From NCBI GenBank assembly GCA_001936135.1, contig CP012816.1:2601501-2665500 (forward strand): a stretch of DNA of 64,000 nt, read 5' to 3'. Numbering within the stretch: position 1 is the stretch's first letter; the number at the start of each line of letters is the position of its first letter. The translations under genes were made by a program, and so were the position numbers. This DNA comes from Saccharomycopsis fibuligera x Saccharomycopsis cf. fibuligera. Its lineage: Eukaryota; Ascomycota; Saccharomycetes; Ascoideales; Saccharomycopsidaceae. A model generated the notes under the pieces. The model did no database searches and was not told the origin of the DNA. It saw only the letters and a program-made list of their open reading frames with translations. Below are positions 1-10,660 of this stretch, piece after piece.

Positions 1-125
1 AACATTACATACTTAATGCCTAACCCCATTTTTACATCAACTTTTTCTTCATACTCTTGATTTCTTAAATTGATTTCTTTGAATTCCCTCCATCTGTTTC
101 TCCTTTTTCTCACCATTCATTTGTT

Positions 126-127
<2 letters not shown>

Positions 128-161
<34 letters not shown>

Positions 162-171
162 TATTATTATT
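128..171. repeat. (ATT)n microsatellite
   Basis: About 14 ATT units with one interruption near 160. It is intergenic. Confidence 0.9.
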
Positions 172-717
172 AAAAATAGTTAAGCTTTTGCTATAGCCAA
201 TCAGCAAACATTGAAGTGAGTTGGTTTGGTTACTAATAGTTGTTGCTGCAGCTCAGTCGATTTTTTAACTCTATGAGCTGCTGGCGATATTTATATGTCA
301 AACATGGGGCAAGCAGTGAGAAGTAGACGGCTCGCCCTTTTCAATAATAAATTATTCACAGGGTGCAGATCCTTGTAGATGACATAAAGCCCAACAATCA
401 GAAGAAACTGTCTATATGCAGACACTTTGCCAGTTCGAAAACATGCCTTATGCCTGGAACGTCTTCATAAACCGTTCTCATAAGTAGTAATTTTTTAGTA
501 AATTCACTACATGATTCTACTATTGCGGCAGGCATTCTTGAAATGATATATATTGTATTTCTAGAAAGTCAAATTAAAAACAATGAGAAATCAGTTTATA
601 CTGAAATGTTTATGAAAGTATTTAGCCCACAAAGTACATAACTTTTTAAAGAGCAAAATTATAGCTCCGTCTGGAAAAACATTTAATCTGTTGCATCTCA
701 AAAGGCACTTTTAAATA

Positions 718-744
718 TTTTTTTTTTTTTTTTTTTTTTTTTTT
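718..744. repeat. Poly(dT) tract, T27
   Basis: An uninterrupted run of 27 T on the plus strand, in non-coding DNA. Confidence 0.9.
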
Positions 745-1280
745 ACAGCCTGCCATTATGTCTGAGATTTTCAAACCGTTGAAAAATAGTTCAAAAGAGT
801 AGGCCTCGAATCAGAACAACATTAAGTAAGTATTTTTCTTCTTTCTTTATTTGCAAACGTACCACTGTTTCAAAAAGCAGTATCATGGCACACGTTTTTT
901 AATGAATCGTTGTACTACAGAAAAATAATTTTTTTTATTGTTAGAAAATTTGTTATGTCGCTGATAGAACATAGCTGGAAGCTTCACAATATCTAAAACC
1001 TAACGGGCTCTAAACCTAAATAACTACCACTAACTTTCATTTGTGCGGGATTTGAAGCTTACTTATTCCAGTAACAAAAGAAACTGCAATTAATAACAAC
1101 CACGCCCAAAAGATATCTTTTTGGTGCACAACGTGAGGAACAGTAGAAATATAAGACATCCAGAAGAGAATAAATTGTTTACATTTCTTATTATTTATAA
1201 ACACACACGTGAAAATCGTGACCTTCAAAAATAGAGTTAACTAAGTTATCAACATAGGGTCTGTCTCTTTCTGATGTCCT

Positions 1281-1312
1281 CACCACAGCCAGGAAGCACC
1301 ACAGCCAGGAAG
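1281..1312. repeat. 16-bp perfect tandem duplication
   Basis: CACCACAGCCAGGAAG occurs twice head to tail (1281-1296 and 1297-1312). It lies inside the unsupported minus-strand open frame. Confidence 0.9.
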
Positions 1313-1911
1313 CAGTTTCCAGACGAAAAAGAACAACATACATAGAACTGGCTAAGCAGAGGTCTTCTGGCAAACATAGTGGCTCGTTACTTTGGAGACG
1401 CTCACAGAACAGTCGAGCCGAGCAAAGCCAGAGAAGGCAAGCGCGGTACGGTGCGACAAAACTGCGTTTGTGCTTACAGCTACATGATCTAGCACTACCC
1501 GCTTTTTTCCCTCTTCTCAGATTTTCTGCCTTTTTTCCTTTGATTTGTCTGCAATAGCTGTTCAATTACTTATCGTTTTCCTCCTTTTTATACTTTGTTA
1601 GCACTCTTTGGTCTCTCCCAGAGTTTTCGCGCTACACATCTCATATACAGTTGAATATCATCTTTCTATTACTGGACGATATCAGCTGGCCTCCAATTCA
1701 TTTCAAAAAACTTTCATTTGAGTTTGCAGGTTCTATTTGTTACTGATTTATGGGGCGTTTAATAAAGCAAAAGGTGAAGGAGATAAAAACAGAAGACCAT
1801 TTCAAAAATTTTTAGTTTCGTTTTATTTCTGAAACTGGCCCAAATATTACATAATTACCAATTGATTTCGTTCACTGCTCAAGATAGCTGTGCGCGCTTT
1901 TTGCAGACAAA

Positions 1912-4833
1912 ATGGTTTTCCGCTCAAACTCAGGTTCGAAAAGGGTTTCTGTAAATTATGGTGATTTAAGCGAAGACATGCTCAAGTTGGCATCTCAATC
2001 AGCAAAAACAAACAAACCGTCACCAAACTTGAAAACAAGAGAAACCAACCCTGCAAACAATGATAATGTTTCTTCTGGAAACACAACCGCAGATTCAACC
2101 GCTAATCTCGAAAATGGCGCTCCATCCGGTTCTAGCGGCAAGAATTATAACGATGAGGCATTGGCAGCTTTGTCAGGTGTCCCTCTAGAAGATAATACAG
2201 CTCCTCTTACACATGAAAACCTACTATTAGCCGGATTCGCTAATAATTCAATTAATAATATGTTAAACACTACCAACATCAAAGCCAGAAGGCAGACTCA
2301 TGTACCTAACATCAGTAACAATACTGGAACCAGAAACATGGATAAGAGACATAGCATCAATTACACCGGAAGCGGAAATAGGCCTTCAAACTTACCATTG
2401 AATAAAAGCAACAGATTTTCTGCATTTGATGGGTCTGATACTAACAACGTGAGGCTAGTCAAGCAGATGCTTTCTCCAATTGAAACTTCTGGCAGCGAAT
2501 CATTTTCTCCTCACGCGGCAAGTCCTACTGGTTTAGGACTAGACACTGTGGTTTCGAAAAAAGAGAAAGACTTTGATAGTCTTCGAGTGCCAAAAAGTGC
2601 TAATAACCCATCATTCAAGGAAAAAGAAGTAAGCCCATTTGGGTCTTTTGAAAATCATAGTCCTAACTTAAAGTCAAACTTCAATAGGGCAGGACCTCGG
2701 CATTTTAGATCGCAGTCAGTTAATTTCCATTCCAGAAATAAAAGTTTGTCCGTGAAACCCACATACAGCCCAGTTATTACTTCTCCGGCAGTGAACTTAA
2801 ATACAAACGCTTCATTTGAAGATATAAAGGATGAATATCCCCACTGTGTACCAGTTCACACGCAATCTAAACGTTCATTATTGTCATTAATGAAAGTTTT
2901 TCCAGAAACATCAAAGGGCATTAAATCCATTGATGAAGCTAATAACATTCCAGCAAATGGTCAAACTAATAATGAAAATTCAAAATCTGCTACAAAAGCA
3001 ACTGCTGATGGGGCGCAATTTTATTCTCAAAAGATCATATCGTTATTCGGCTTGAAAAACCTTTTGATGATTTTGTTTGTATTGAACAACTTTGGTCTTT
3101 TGATTGAGTATTATAACAACTATTTCACTCTCGGTTCCATTTACAGCACATTTTTCTTATTCAAATACAACACAGATATTCAATTTTTCATTATATGCTT
3201 GGCATTGACTCCATTATATTATTTATACACTTATATCATTGAGAAAATCCTATACCTTTTAACTGTTAAAAAGTTTAACTTTATTGTTAGAAGCAAGTAT
3301 TCTGAATCATTTGATGGGTCGGAATCGGAGAACTCAAACAAGTATTTAGGCGTTCCTACTGGGGGGTTTGGTAAGGAGAGTTTGAACTTCAAGCTTACCA
3401 ATGACTTACTACCAGTGAATTATTTATTTCCAATGTTTGCGATGTTTTATTTCACCAGCATTTCACTCATATTCGCTGTTAATAATATCATAATTGTTAA
3501 ATTCATTTATAATCCAATTCTCGGTACTGTTTTAGAACTTCACACAATTGTTAGTATTCTCAAAGTCATCAGTTTTGCTCTTGCAAATAGAAATCTTAGA
3601 GAATTGTACTTCAAATCAATTAATTCTTCAAAATATCTGAAATATTTGAAACAAAAAAGAAGGTTTATAAACTCAGACGGTACGTTTAACGTCATTAAGA
3701 ATAAGGATTCGAAAAAGACTGTGGAGGACGAATTATTAGTTAGAATGACCGGATCAGAATTATCAGAAACGATTAACACTCTTAAGTTGCGTAAAAACAG
3801 CGACGGAAGCAACAATGAAGAAAAAGAGAATGATGAAGACTTTGAAGAAGAAAAAGAGATTGATTTTGTGGACCAGAATTTGCAGCCTAAGTTTTATGAA
3901 GGAAATTTCTATCCATCGAACATCAATGTTTCTGATATCATGTATTTTTCTGTTGTCCCAACAGTTGTTTATCAGCCAGTATACCCAACATCAAAGCAGA
4001 TTCGCTGGAAATACTGTGTTGATAAAGTCTTAGAGATTGTGATCTTGATGTCTGTCATCTTCTATTTGAGTTCTCAATATGCTATACCTATTTTGAAAGA
4101 TTCCATTTTGAACACATTCAACTTGTCTCATGGCTTTCAAGCACCCGATATTGCTTCAAGCGTTGGGCCTGCATCAACTTCCGCTGGAATACATTCATCA
4201 TCATCCTCATATACCCTATCCTCATCAACTTCGACAACCAGTGGACAAGTTAAACTAATCGAGTTTCTTATCAAGCTTGCGAATGTTTCTATCTTAATTT
4301 GGTTAATCACGTATTACCTTGTTTTCCATGATTACTTGAATTTAATTGCAGAGGTTACAAAATTTGACGATAGAGAGTTTTACGAGCAATGGTGGAATTC
4401 TGGGTCAGTTAGTTCATACTGGAAAACATGGAATATGGTCTTTTACAATTTTTTTGAAAGACATTTTTATAAGCCATTAATTATCAGCCGTGAACGTCAT
4501 TCAATATCTAGTAACACTAGCGACGGCAGCACTAGCAATCAATTAAGCTCTTCTGGAAATAAGGTTAATGCTCTCATATTTTTGATAATGGCGGTAATGC
4601 AAGAAATTGTTGTTGGAGTTCCAACGGGCAACATAATGGGTATTTCGTTTATTTGTATCCTTGTGCAGTCACCTTTAAGTATATTAACCAACCCGCTTGA
4701 GAAGCTTCAAGGCGAAAATAGTACCATTGGCAATGCTATATTTTGGATCAGTTTTATCATTGGTCAACCATTGTGCATTTTGTTGTATTATTTCACCTGG
4801 AACATCAAGTACGGCGAATTGAGCAGTTACTAA
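1912..4833 (+). CDS. DGAT1-family (MBOAT) acyltransferase-like membrane protein, probable active-site loss
   Basis: 973 aa. Residues 1-370 are a low-complexity Ser/Asn-rich, presumably cytosolic extension. From about 374 the chain follows the order of diacylglycerol O-acyltransferase 1: an opening SLFGLKNLLMILFVLNN membrane segment, a YFSVVPTVVYQP block near 680, DREFYEQWWNSGSVSSYW near 821-838, RHFYKP, and a C-terminal IGNAIFW..IIGQP block. DGAT1 is an ER enzyme that esterifies diacylglycerol with acyl-CoA to make triacylglycerol. Several usual key residues differ: FYxDWWN is FYEQWWN (Gln826, with Asn829 kept); the conserved PVH histidine is Tyr845; and the histidine of the SAxxHE motif, the presumed catalytic base, is Gln897 (codon CAA, 4600-4602). 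An acidic insert lies near 630-665. The frame is intact, so this is not an obvious pseudogene. It may be a pseudoenzyme, regulator or subunit, or a diverged acyltransferase. Start chosen at the first ATG (context CAAAATGG). The sterol esterase-type ARE family is a poorer match. Confidence 0.85.
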   Translation: MVFRSNSGSKRVSVNYGDLSEDMLKLASQSAKTNKPSPNLKTRETNPANNDNVSSGNTTADSTANLENGAPSGSSGKNYNDEALAALSGVPLEDNTAPLTHENLLLAGFANNSINNMLNTTNIKARRQTHVPNISNNTGTRNMDKRHSINYTGSGNRPSNLPLNKSNRFSAFDGSDTNNVRLVKQMLSPIETSGSESFSPHAASPTGLGLDTVVSKKEKDFDSLRVPKSANNPSFKEKEVSPFGSFENHSPNLKSNFNRAGPRHFRSQSVNFHSRNKSLSVKPTYSPVITSPAVNLNTNASFEDIKDEYPHCVPVHTQSKRSLLSLMKVFPETSKGIKSIDEANNIPANGQTNNENSKSATKATADGAQFYSQKIISLFGLKNLLMILFVLNNFGLLIEYYNNYFTLGSIYSTFFLFKYNTDIQFFIICLALTPLYYLYTYIIEKILYLLTVKKFNFIVRSKYSESFDGSESENSNKYLGVPTGGFGKESLNFKLTNDLLPVNYLFPMFAMFYFTSISLIFAVNNIIIVKFIYNPILGTVLELHTIVSILKVISFALANRNLRELYFKSINSSKYLKYLKQKRRFINSDGTFNVIKNKDSKKTVEDELLVRMTGSELSETINTLKLRKNSDGSNNEEKENDEDFEEEKEIDFVDQNLQPKFYEGNFYPSNINVSDIMYFSVVPTVVYQPVYPTSKQIRWKYCVDKVLEIVILMSVIFYLSSQYAIPILKDSILNTFNLSHGFQAPDIASSVGPASTSAGIHSSSSSYTLSSSTSTTSGQVKLIEFLIKLANVSILIWLITYYLVFHDYLNLIAEVTKFDDREFYEQWWNSGSVSSYWKTWNMVFYNFFERHFYKPLIISRERHSISSNTSDGSTSNQLSSSGNKVNALIFLIMAVMQEIVVGVPTGNIMGISFICILVQSPLSILTNPLEKLQGENSTIGNAIFWISFIIGQPLCILLYYFTWNIKYGELSSY

Positions 4834-5017
4834 GTCTACAGGCGCTGAGCGCCATGGCAAACCTACTGGTGTGTGGGTTTTTGACTGTTTAGTTTGGCTG
4901 CCATAATTTTTCATTTTCTCATTCTCTCAGCTTTTTACATATTATATTCATTTTTATTTTGTTGCGGCACTAGCTTTTTCTTTATGTCGCTCTGTCAAGC
5001 ATGCTTGGTACCACCAT

Positions 5018-5048
<31 letters not shown>

Positions 5049-6793
5049 AATTTCTCATTCAAGATACTTTTTGTTTCGCTTTTTGTTAATTTTTTGAGTT
5101 TAGAATTTACCAATTATTGCTTTTTGCGCGTATGAAGACAACTTGTAGCTAGTGATCGTCATATAAAGCTGCTCGTGGCAAAAGGTAGCCTTGTTTTTGA
5201 TTGCAACATCTAAAGGCGAATAAATGGGGTATTTAAGATAAAGAAAGGTAAATGCTGTCCTAGGCCCATAGACTATGCCATATTTTTAAGCTTGATCCAA
5301 AGCGACCTTTGTTTGCTAGACGCACCGCGCCTATATATGCTATTGTCCATAAAAGGTCCGCAGAACGCATAGTGCCAGGTGTATGTTCTAAGCCCCATTT
5401 GCAAGAACTAAGAACAAACCAAGAATTAAAAAGTGAGCTATTGGTTGCAAATAGTTCCCTTGCTACGAAACTGCTATTTTCGACAGTGAGGAATTAGATT
5501 CTGAAATATGTCCTAGACTGCATGGTTGTTTGCGGCGCGCGCGTATTATGGCGAGCAATTATCCTTTATATTTAAAGATTTATTTTGGGAGCATTTAGTC
5601 GAAGCTTGTCGCACCAAGGCACCAAGTAAAGCTTTTTCGAAAGCACGTCAGCAGCTGCAAGATTCCGATGGCAAGCGTAACTACAGCGCGGATAAGCTGG
5701 AGCTTGACCTTATTTTCTACAGAATATATGCTCAGGAACAGCACAGTACTTACTCGAGAAGGACATGAAGATCGTGTGTCAGTCTTTGCGGTATGGATAG
5801 TAGCTAGAAAATAAAACAATCCTTGCGCACCAGTAAATAGCTGAACAATGTTCCTCCCAAGTTGGCTGTCGGGGCCCCGCACTTGTCATGTAAATTGTAA
5901 TTAAGCAGCTGAAAAGCGAGACTTTAGCAGAATGGACAGAGTGTGCAACGATACAATAGTGGATAGTGGACAATGCTAGCAGTTTGTAGTTGTACCTGAC
6001 GTGCCAATCATGAATCTCCCAAGAACGAAAGACAGCCGAATGCAGAGTGCCTCGTCGTTCTGTCCTATTGCCTCTATTGACGCGCTCAGGAGCAGGAGCA
6101 GGAACGGTAGTTTCCAATAAAGAAACCAAGAGATGTTGTAGATGTAGCTACAAGACTAGGCGGCTTTGCGAAAGCTCACGCTTGTCAGTTTGCAAGCGTA
6201 GAGACACAGCTATAGCTTAGTGTGCTTTCTTCTTACACTGCCAGTAGACACAATGTAGACACAGAGTAGCGTAGCGTAGTGAAGTGTTAGTCGAGCGCTG
6301 GCTTCCGAAAATAGATTTTGTCTCGATTTTCTTCCACTTTTTTTTCCCGGTCTTTTTTTACTTTTTTATTTTTTTTTCTCTGCAAAACACAAAAAAACAG
6401 AAAAAGCCAGCGAAACCATCACTGGAAATACACCCATTCATCCCATTCCTATCCACGTTTTGCACTCCAACAGCAAAGGCCTCACACCCACCACTTTTCA
6501 GCATCGCTAATACGCTCCCTTGCTACAGAAGCTTTACGTTTGTGACAGCCTGCTCCAGCATCCTCCTGCTAAACATTCTCTGTGCTCCACAGAGTCTCAC
6601 TGGACAAAATAAAACATAAAACATAAACAAAAGACAAACAAAACAAAACACAGCAGTGGCTTAGTTACTCACAGTGTGATCCCCAATCACAACCAAGCGC
6701 TCTAACATATAGACTTTATTGATATAGACAAAGCTCATTACAAAATTATAGAACTTCTCGATAATAATATTTGTTGATACAGAGAAAGAAGCC
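4834..6793. other. Long intergenic region, mostly upstream of the MRN1-like gene
   Basis: About 2 kb without a supported gene. Open frames of 60-116 codons (5309-5497, 5526-5768, 5779-6129 minus, 6284-6619) lack recognisable motifs. A (TA)14 repeat sits at 5018-5045. From about 6320 the plus strand becomes T-rich and then A/C-rich up to the ATG at 6794, as in a long yeast 5' leader. A long promoter or leader for the downstream RNA-binding protein gene is the simplest reading. Confidence 0.55.
5018..5045. repeat. (TA)14 dinucleotide repeat
   Basis: Perfect TA alternation in the 3' region of the acyltransferase-like gene. Confidence 0.9.
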
Positions 6794-9763
6794 ATGTATC
6801 CTAACAATAATTACAACGCATTGGGATTTCAAAACCCAACACCTCAGCAATTACAGCAGCTACAGCAGTTGGCTGCGGCTAGTAATGGCGATTCCAGCAA
6901 CAACAATAGCAATGCTGGCAGCAATAATAACAATTACCGCCTACAGCAGCTAAATCAATTGCAACAACTACAACAGCTCCAACAAATCAACGGTGGTGGT
7001 GGCTCTAACGGCGCCCAGTATCAGCCGCAGCTCAATGGCTACCAGTTTCAGTTGCAGCTACACGCCTTGCAACAACAACAACAACAACAACAACAGCAGC
7101 AGCAGCAGCAGCATAACTCTCAAGCCATGGGGCTTAAATCACCAAATGCGAATGGCTTTGCTTTTGGCAGTGGCAGTAATGGATCTGTTAGCAGTAGCTT
7201 GAAATCTAAACGAGGCGGTGGCGGCTCTGGTTCTGGCTCTGGTTCTGGATCTGCTTCTATTGGAAATGGCAATGCATCTTCTGTCAGTAGCAACAATGGC
7301 AGTGTATCAAGCGCCAACAGCAATAGCAATTCGAATGGGTTGAATCTTACAAGAGGATCACTTTTTAACAACTTACAACCCCCTATTAATCAACAAGTAG
7401 CGTATAACCTTGGTGGTCGTTCACAACAACTTGATAACGTTCCTCAAACACCATTTGATTTGAATTACGGAGCGCTGATGTTGCCCCGGAACTTGTTGAT
7501 GTCGTCCCCTTTCATCGGATCATCCTTCAATTCCCCACTAACTGCTACGATGAGCCCGGGCGCCAATTATCAGCAAAGTAAATATATGACAGCAACAGGC
7601 CCAGCTCCACCAATTATCGGTGCTCCTCCAAAGAATAGAAAAAAGGCTGGGAAAAACGGATTTGAAAAAACATCAAGTGGCTTGAAAGAGTCAGCACTGG
7701 CAAACAAACCTACAACCATCAGTGAAAATGAAGAAGAAGACGAGGATGTGACATCTTCATCTTCATCAGACGAAGACATTATTGTAACAGAAGGAGACGA
7801 AAAAGATGAAGAGAAACAGTCAACTGAAGCTGAAGATAATGAGAAATTCAAAAAGTCCAAAAATCAAAGCATATCAGCAAAAACATCCAGATCTGGCAAC
7901 GAGCAGCGTACAAGACGCAGAGCCTTGAAATCATCAAAACATAAAAGCAGACAGACGCATGAAACTTTATCATTAGCTAATCCCGAATTAGAAAATGTAC
8001 CAGTAACAATATCAGAGAATAAGTTGGCATTGTCTAAAAAATCAATAATATTGCGACACATCAATCCGAAAGTTAAGATTTATGAATTCTTGAACTACCT
8101 CAAGTTTGGTCCCTTACAGTTTTGTTACATTATAGATCATAAAGAAGTGAACGATGGATCCAGGGAAACTTCATCAACCTCAACAGAAAATGAGATTAAG
8201 TTGAAGTTTATTTATAAGAGAACTCACTATAATTTTCTTAATCATTTACATTTATATATCAACGAGTTTTATGAAGAATTTGAATCACCAGACGCAACTT
8301 ACAAAATTGTGGATTATGACATCAAAGATGATTATCAGAATGCCACTGCTCTCAAATATATAATACAAAGTGACGTCGATGGAGAGACCGAAAACCCTGA
8401 TGATTATGTTAATTTAGAATATGAAATTGAGGTCAATAAAGCTACCAGATGCGTTAAGATATACAAATTCACCGAGTTTGATTTATTGAACGATGACCAC
8501 GAGAATTTGGAAAAGAAACTTAAACTTGGATATGGCGAAGTTGATTTGATAAATACAAATGAGGACCGAAATATTATGACAATTCATTTTTTGAATCTTG
8601 TTAGTTCTATCAAGTTGTTTAAAGAATTAGTGAAAATCAATCAAAGTAAGCTTTCTGATGGTTCGGATTTGAAAAAGAATTTGGGTACTGTCAAATATTC
8701 CGAAGATAGATGTCGTAAAATTGATGATGATGAATTTGAGCAGACTTTTGGTCAAACTTCAGATTTTGACGAGCATTTGGAAAATGAGTCCGATAAGATT
8801 AGTTCAAATGCAGGTGTTGTGTCACAAAGCTCATTTGCTAGTTTCAATCCGCATCAGCAGTTTCTTGGCAATGGTCAATCAATGAGTCAACAGAACCTAC
8901 TTCTCAATGGTATAAGGGCAGACTATGGCTTGCCTCTAAATCTTCAGAACATTAGACATGATCTGATTGGTGATTTAAGCCTGACTTTTCAAACTTTGAC
9001 CACAGTGCCATCTATACCTGGTACTGATCTATATCCTCCAATGCTACATAATATAAGCAGTTTGAATCCGACTGAAAACAGAACTGTTTACTTGGGTAAC
9101 TTATCTTCAAAAACCACTGTCGAAGAAGTTTGTAACGTAGTTAGAGGCGGTATTTTACAGGCTATTAAGTTGATTTCAGAGAAACACATTTGCTTCATCA
9201 CATTCATTTCGGCTGCTTCTGCTACGCAGTTTTTTGCCAGCAGCAATATGAACGGGTTGACTATTCATAACAAAAAGATAAAAGTTGGTTGGGGTAAAAA
9301 TCCAGGCGACTTACCTAACTCGATTGCATTGGCCGTTACTGTTGGTGCTAGCAGAAATGTTTATATTGGTGTGAAAGATGATGACGAAGAAGAAAGCAAC
9401 GACTTAAACGTTGACCAACCCCGCGTTGTTCCTGATGAAAATACTTTGAGAAAGGACTTTTCTAAATGGGGTGAAATTGAACAAATAAACTTTTTTAAAG
9501 ACGGATTTTGTGCGTTTGTCAATTTTATGAATATAGGCTCGGCTATCAAGGCTATTGATGAATTCAATGGTCCTGAGAAAGACTCTTTACACCAATCATT
9601 TGGTAATAAATATACTCATTACAAAATAAACTTTGCGAAGGATAGATGTGGTAATCCGCCAAAACTTGTCAACAGCAAACCAAAAAAGAAGAAGAATAAA
9701 AGCAAGAACCATAACAGCAGTAACAGTAACAGTAACAGTAACAGTAACAGTAACAGTAACAGT

Positions 9764-9808
<45 letters not shown>

Positions 9809-10660
9809 AACAACAACAATAACAATAGTAATTCTCAAGATAACAATAGCACTGAATCAGATGCTAACAAAGAGAAAGTCCTGTCTACTTCCGAACCAGC
9901 GTCTCAAAATACCCCAAAAAAATCTTCTGATTCACAGATAACTGACAAGCAGGCTCTTGCTTTGGCTTCCATTGGGATCACTTCACAATTAATTGATGAA
10001 AAAGTGAAGGAGGCCAATCCTGAACAGTCAAATAAAACTAGTAGTGAAGACAGTGACATAAAAAAGCAAGAGTTAGGATCAGAGACTTCTAAAATACAGA
10101 AGCAGGTGCAAAAATCACAACTTAAATCAGAGATTCCAACGAGTCAGTCTCCTAGAAGACTGTCTACTAGTAATTTATCTGTTTCATCTGGTCTTTCAGC
10201 GTCGCCAGCAACAGCCAACAATAGTGGCTATCAAAATTACAGCCAACCGCCACCGCAACAATACACTCCCGTTCAACAACATGCGCAATTTTACTCCGGC
10301 GCAGTTATGGATTCTTTCGCATCGCCAAATGGCTTTTTGCAGCAAAATTTGTTGATGTCAAAAGCCCAACCTAGAAAAGCTCCTCAAGGTTACCACAGCA
10401 AACAACAAAGCATTAATAGCAATGCCAGTAACCGCTCATCAATAAACGGCCAAGTAAGAGGTGGCGCTGGCAGCGCTGGTAGTGCTGCATCATTGCTAGG
10501 CGGTGCGTTTGGATCTTCTGGTTCACAAGTAATGGCTCAATATTTAGCCAAAGCACAATTTGATAGTTTGTTATTTGCACCAAATGGCACTGGGTCTGAA
10601 CATGATGACGGTAAAAAGGGTAAAAGAAATAGCAAAAAGAGCAATGCTTCCAAAAAATAA
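6794..10660 (+). CDS. MRN1: MRN1-like RNA-binding protein with RRM domains and expanded Gln/Asn tracts
   Basis: 1288 aa, about twice the remembered length of S. cerevisiae Mrn1 (612 aa). The two best-conserved RRMs are at about 762-840 (RTVYLGNLSSKTTVEEVCNV as RNP2 region, then HICFITF as RNP1 and KKIKVGWGK) and about 858-965 (RNVYIGV; DFSKWGEIEQINFFKDGFCAF; YKINFAKDRCGNPPK). A weaker, possibly degenerate RRM-like stretch begins near 415. The family binds mRNA and is linked to translation control and chromatin-related phenotypes. The N-terminus carries Gln/Asn-rich sequence including a CAA/CAG run of about 14 codons (7070-7111). After the last RRM come Ser-Asn repeats and a long poly-Asn tract. 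The middle is acidic and Ser-rich. CTG occurs in frame in disordered parts (for example 7475-7477), so those Leu residues may be Ser. Start is the first ATG after a long leader. Confidence 0.87.
7070..7111 (+). repeat. Coding CAA/CAG tract
   Basis: Mixed CAA then CAG codons encode a polyglutamine run in the N-terminal region of the MRN1-like protein. Confidence 0.9.
9718..9833 (+). repeat. Coding (AGTAAC)n and (AAC)n array
   Basis: An AGTAAC hexamer array encodes Ser-Asn repeats. It passes directly into AAC/AAT triplets that encode about 20 Asn. It lies just after the last RRM of the MRN1-like protein, following a Lys-rich patch. All six frames are open through it, which creates false open frames on both strands. 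Confidence 0.9.

Larger units (their letters stand above)
1..1911. other. 5' flank without a supported gene
   Basis: No convincing coding region is seen in these 1.9 kb. The longest open frame (minus strand, 1191-1565, 124 codons) is Cys/Arg/Leu-rich, has no recognisable motif and looks like chance. The stretch holds an ATT microsatellite, a T27 tract and a 16-bp tandem duplication (listed separately). The part next to 1912 is presumably the promoter of the acyltransferase-like gene. No tRNA-like A/B box pair was noticed. Confidence 0.6.

Noticed and set aside
1191-1565. 124-codon minus-strand frame
   Set aside because: Odd Cys/Arg composition, includes a simple 16-bp duplication, no motif; treated as chance.
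5309-6129. Three frames of 62-116 codons in the long gap before the MRN1-like gene
   Set aside because: Mutually overlapping on both strands, no recognisable domain, no splice pattern that joins them convincingly.
9596-9941. Poly-Val, poly-Leu and Thr-rich frames around the AGTAAC/AAC array
   Set aside because: Shadow frames of the coding repeat in the MRN1-like gene; the sense frame is fixed by the RRMs.
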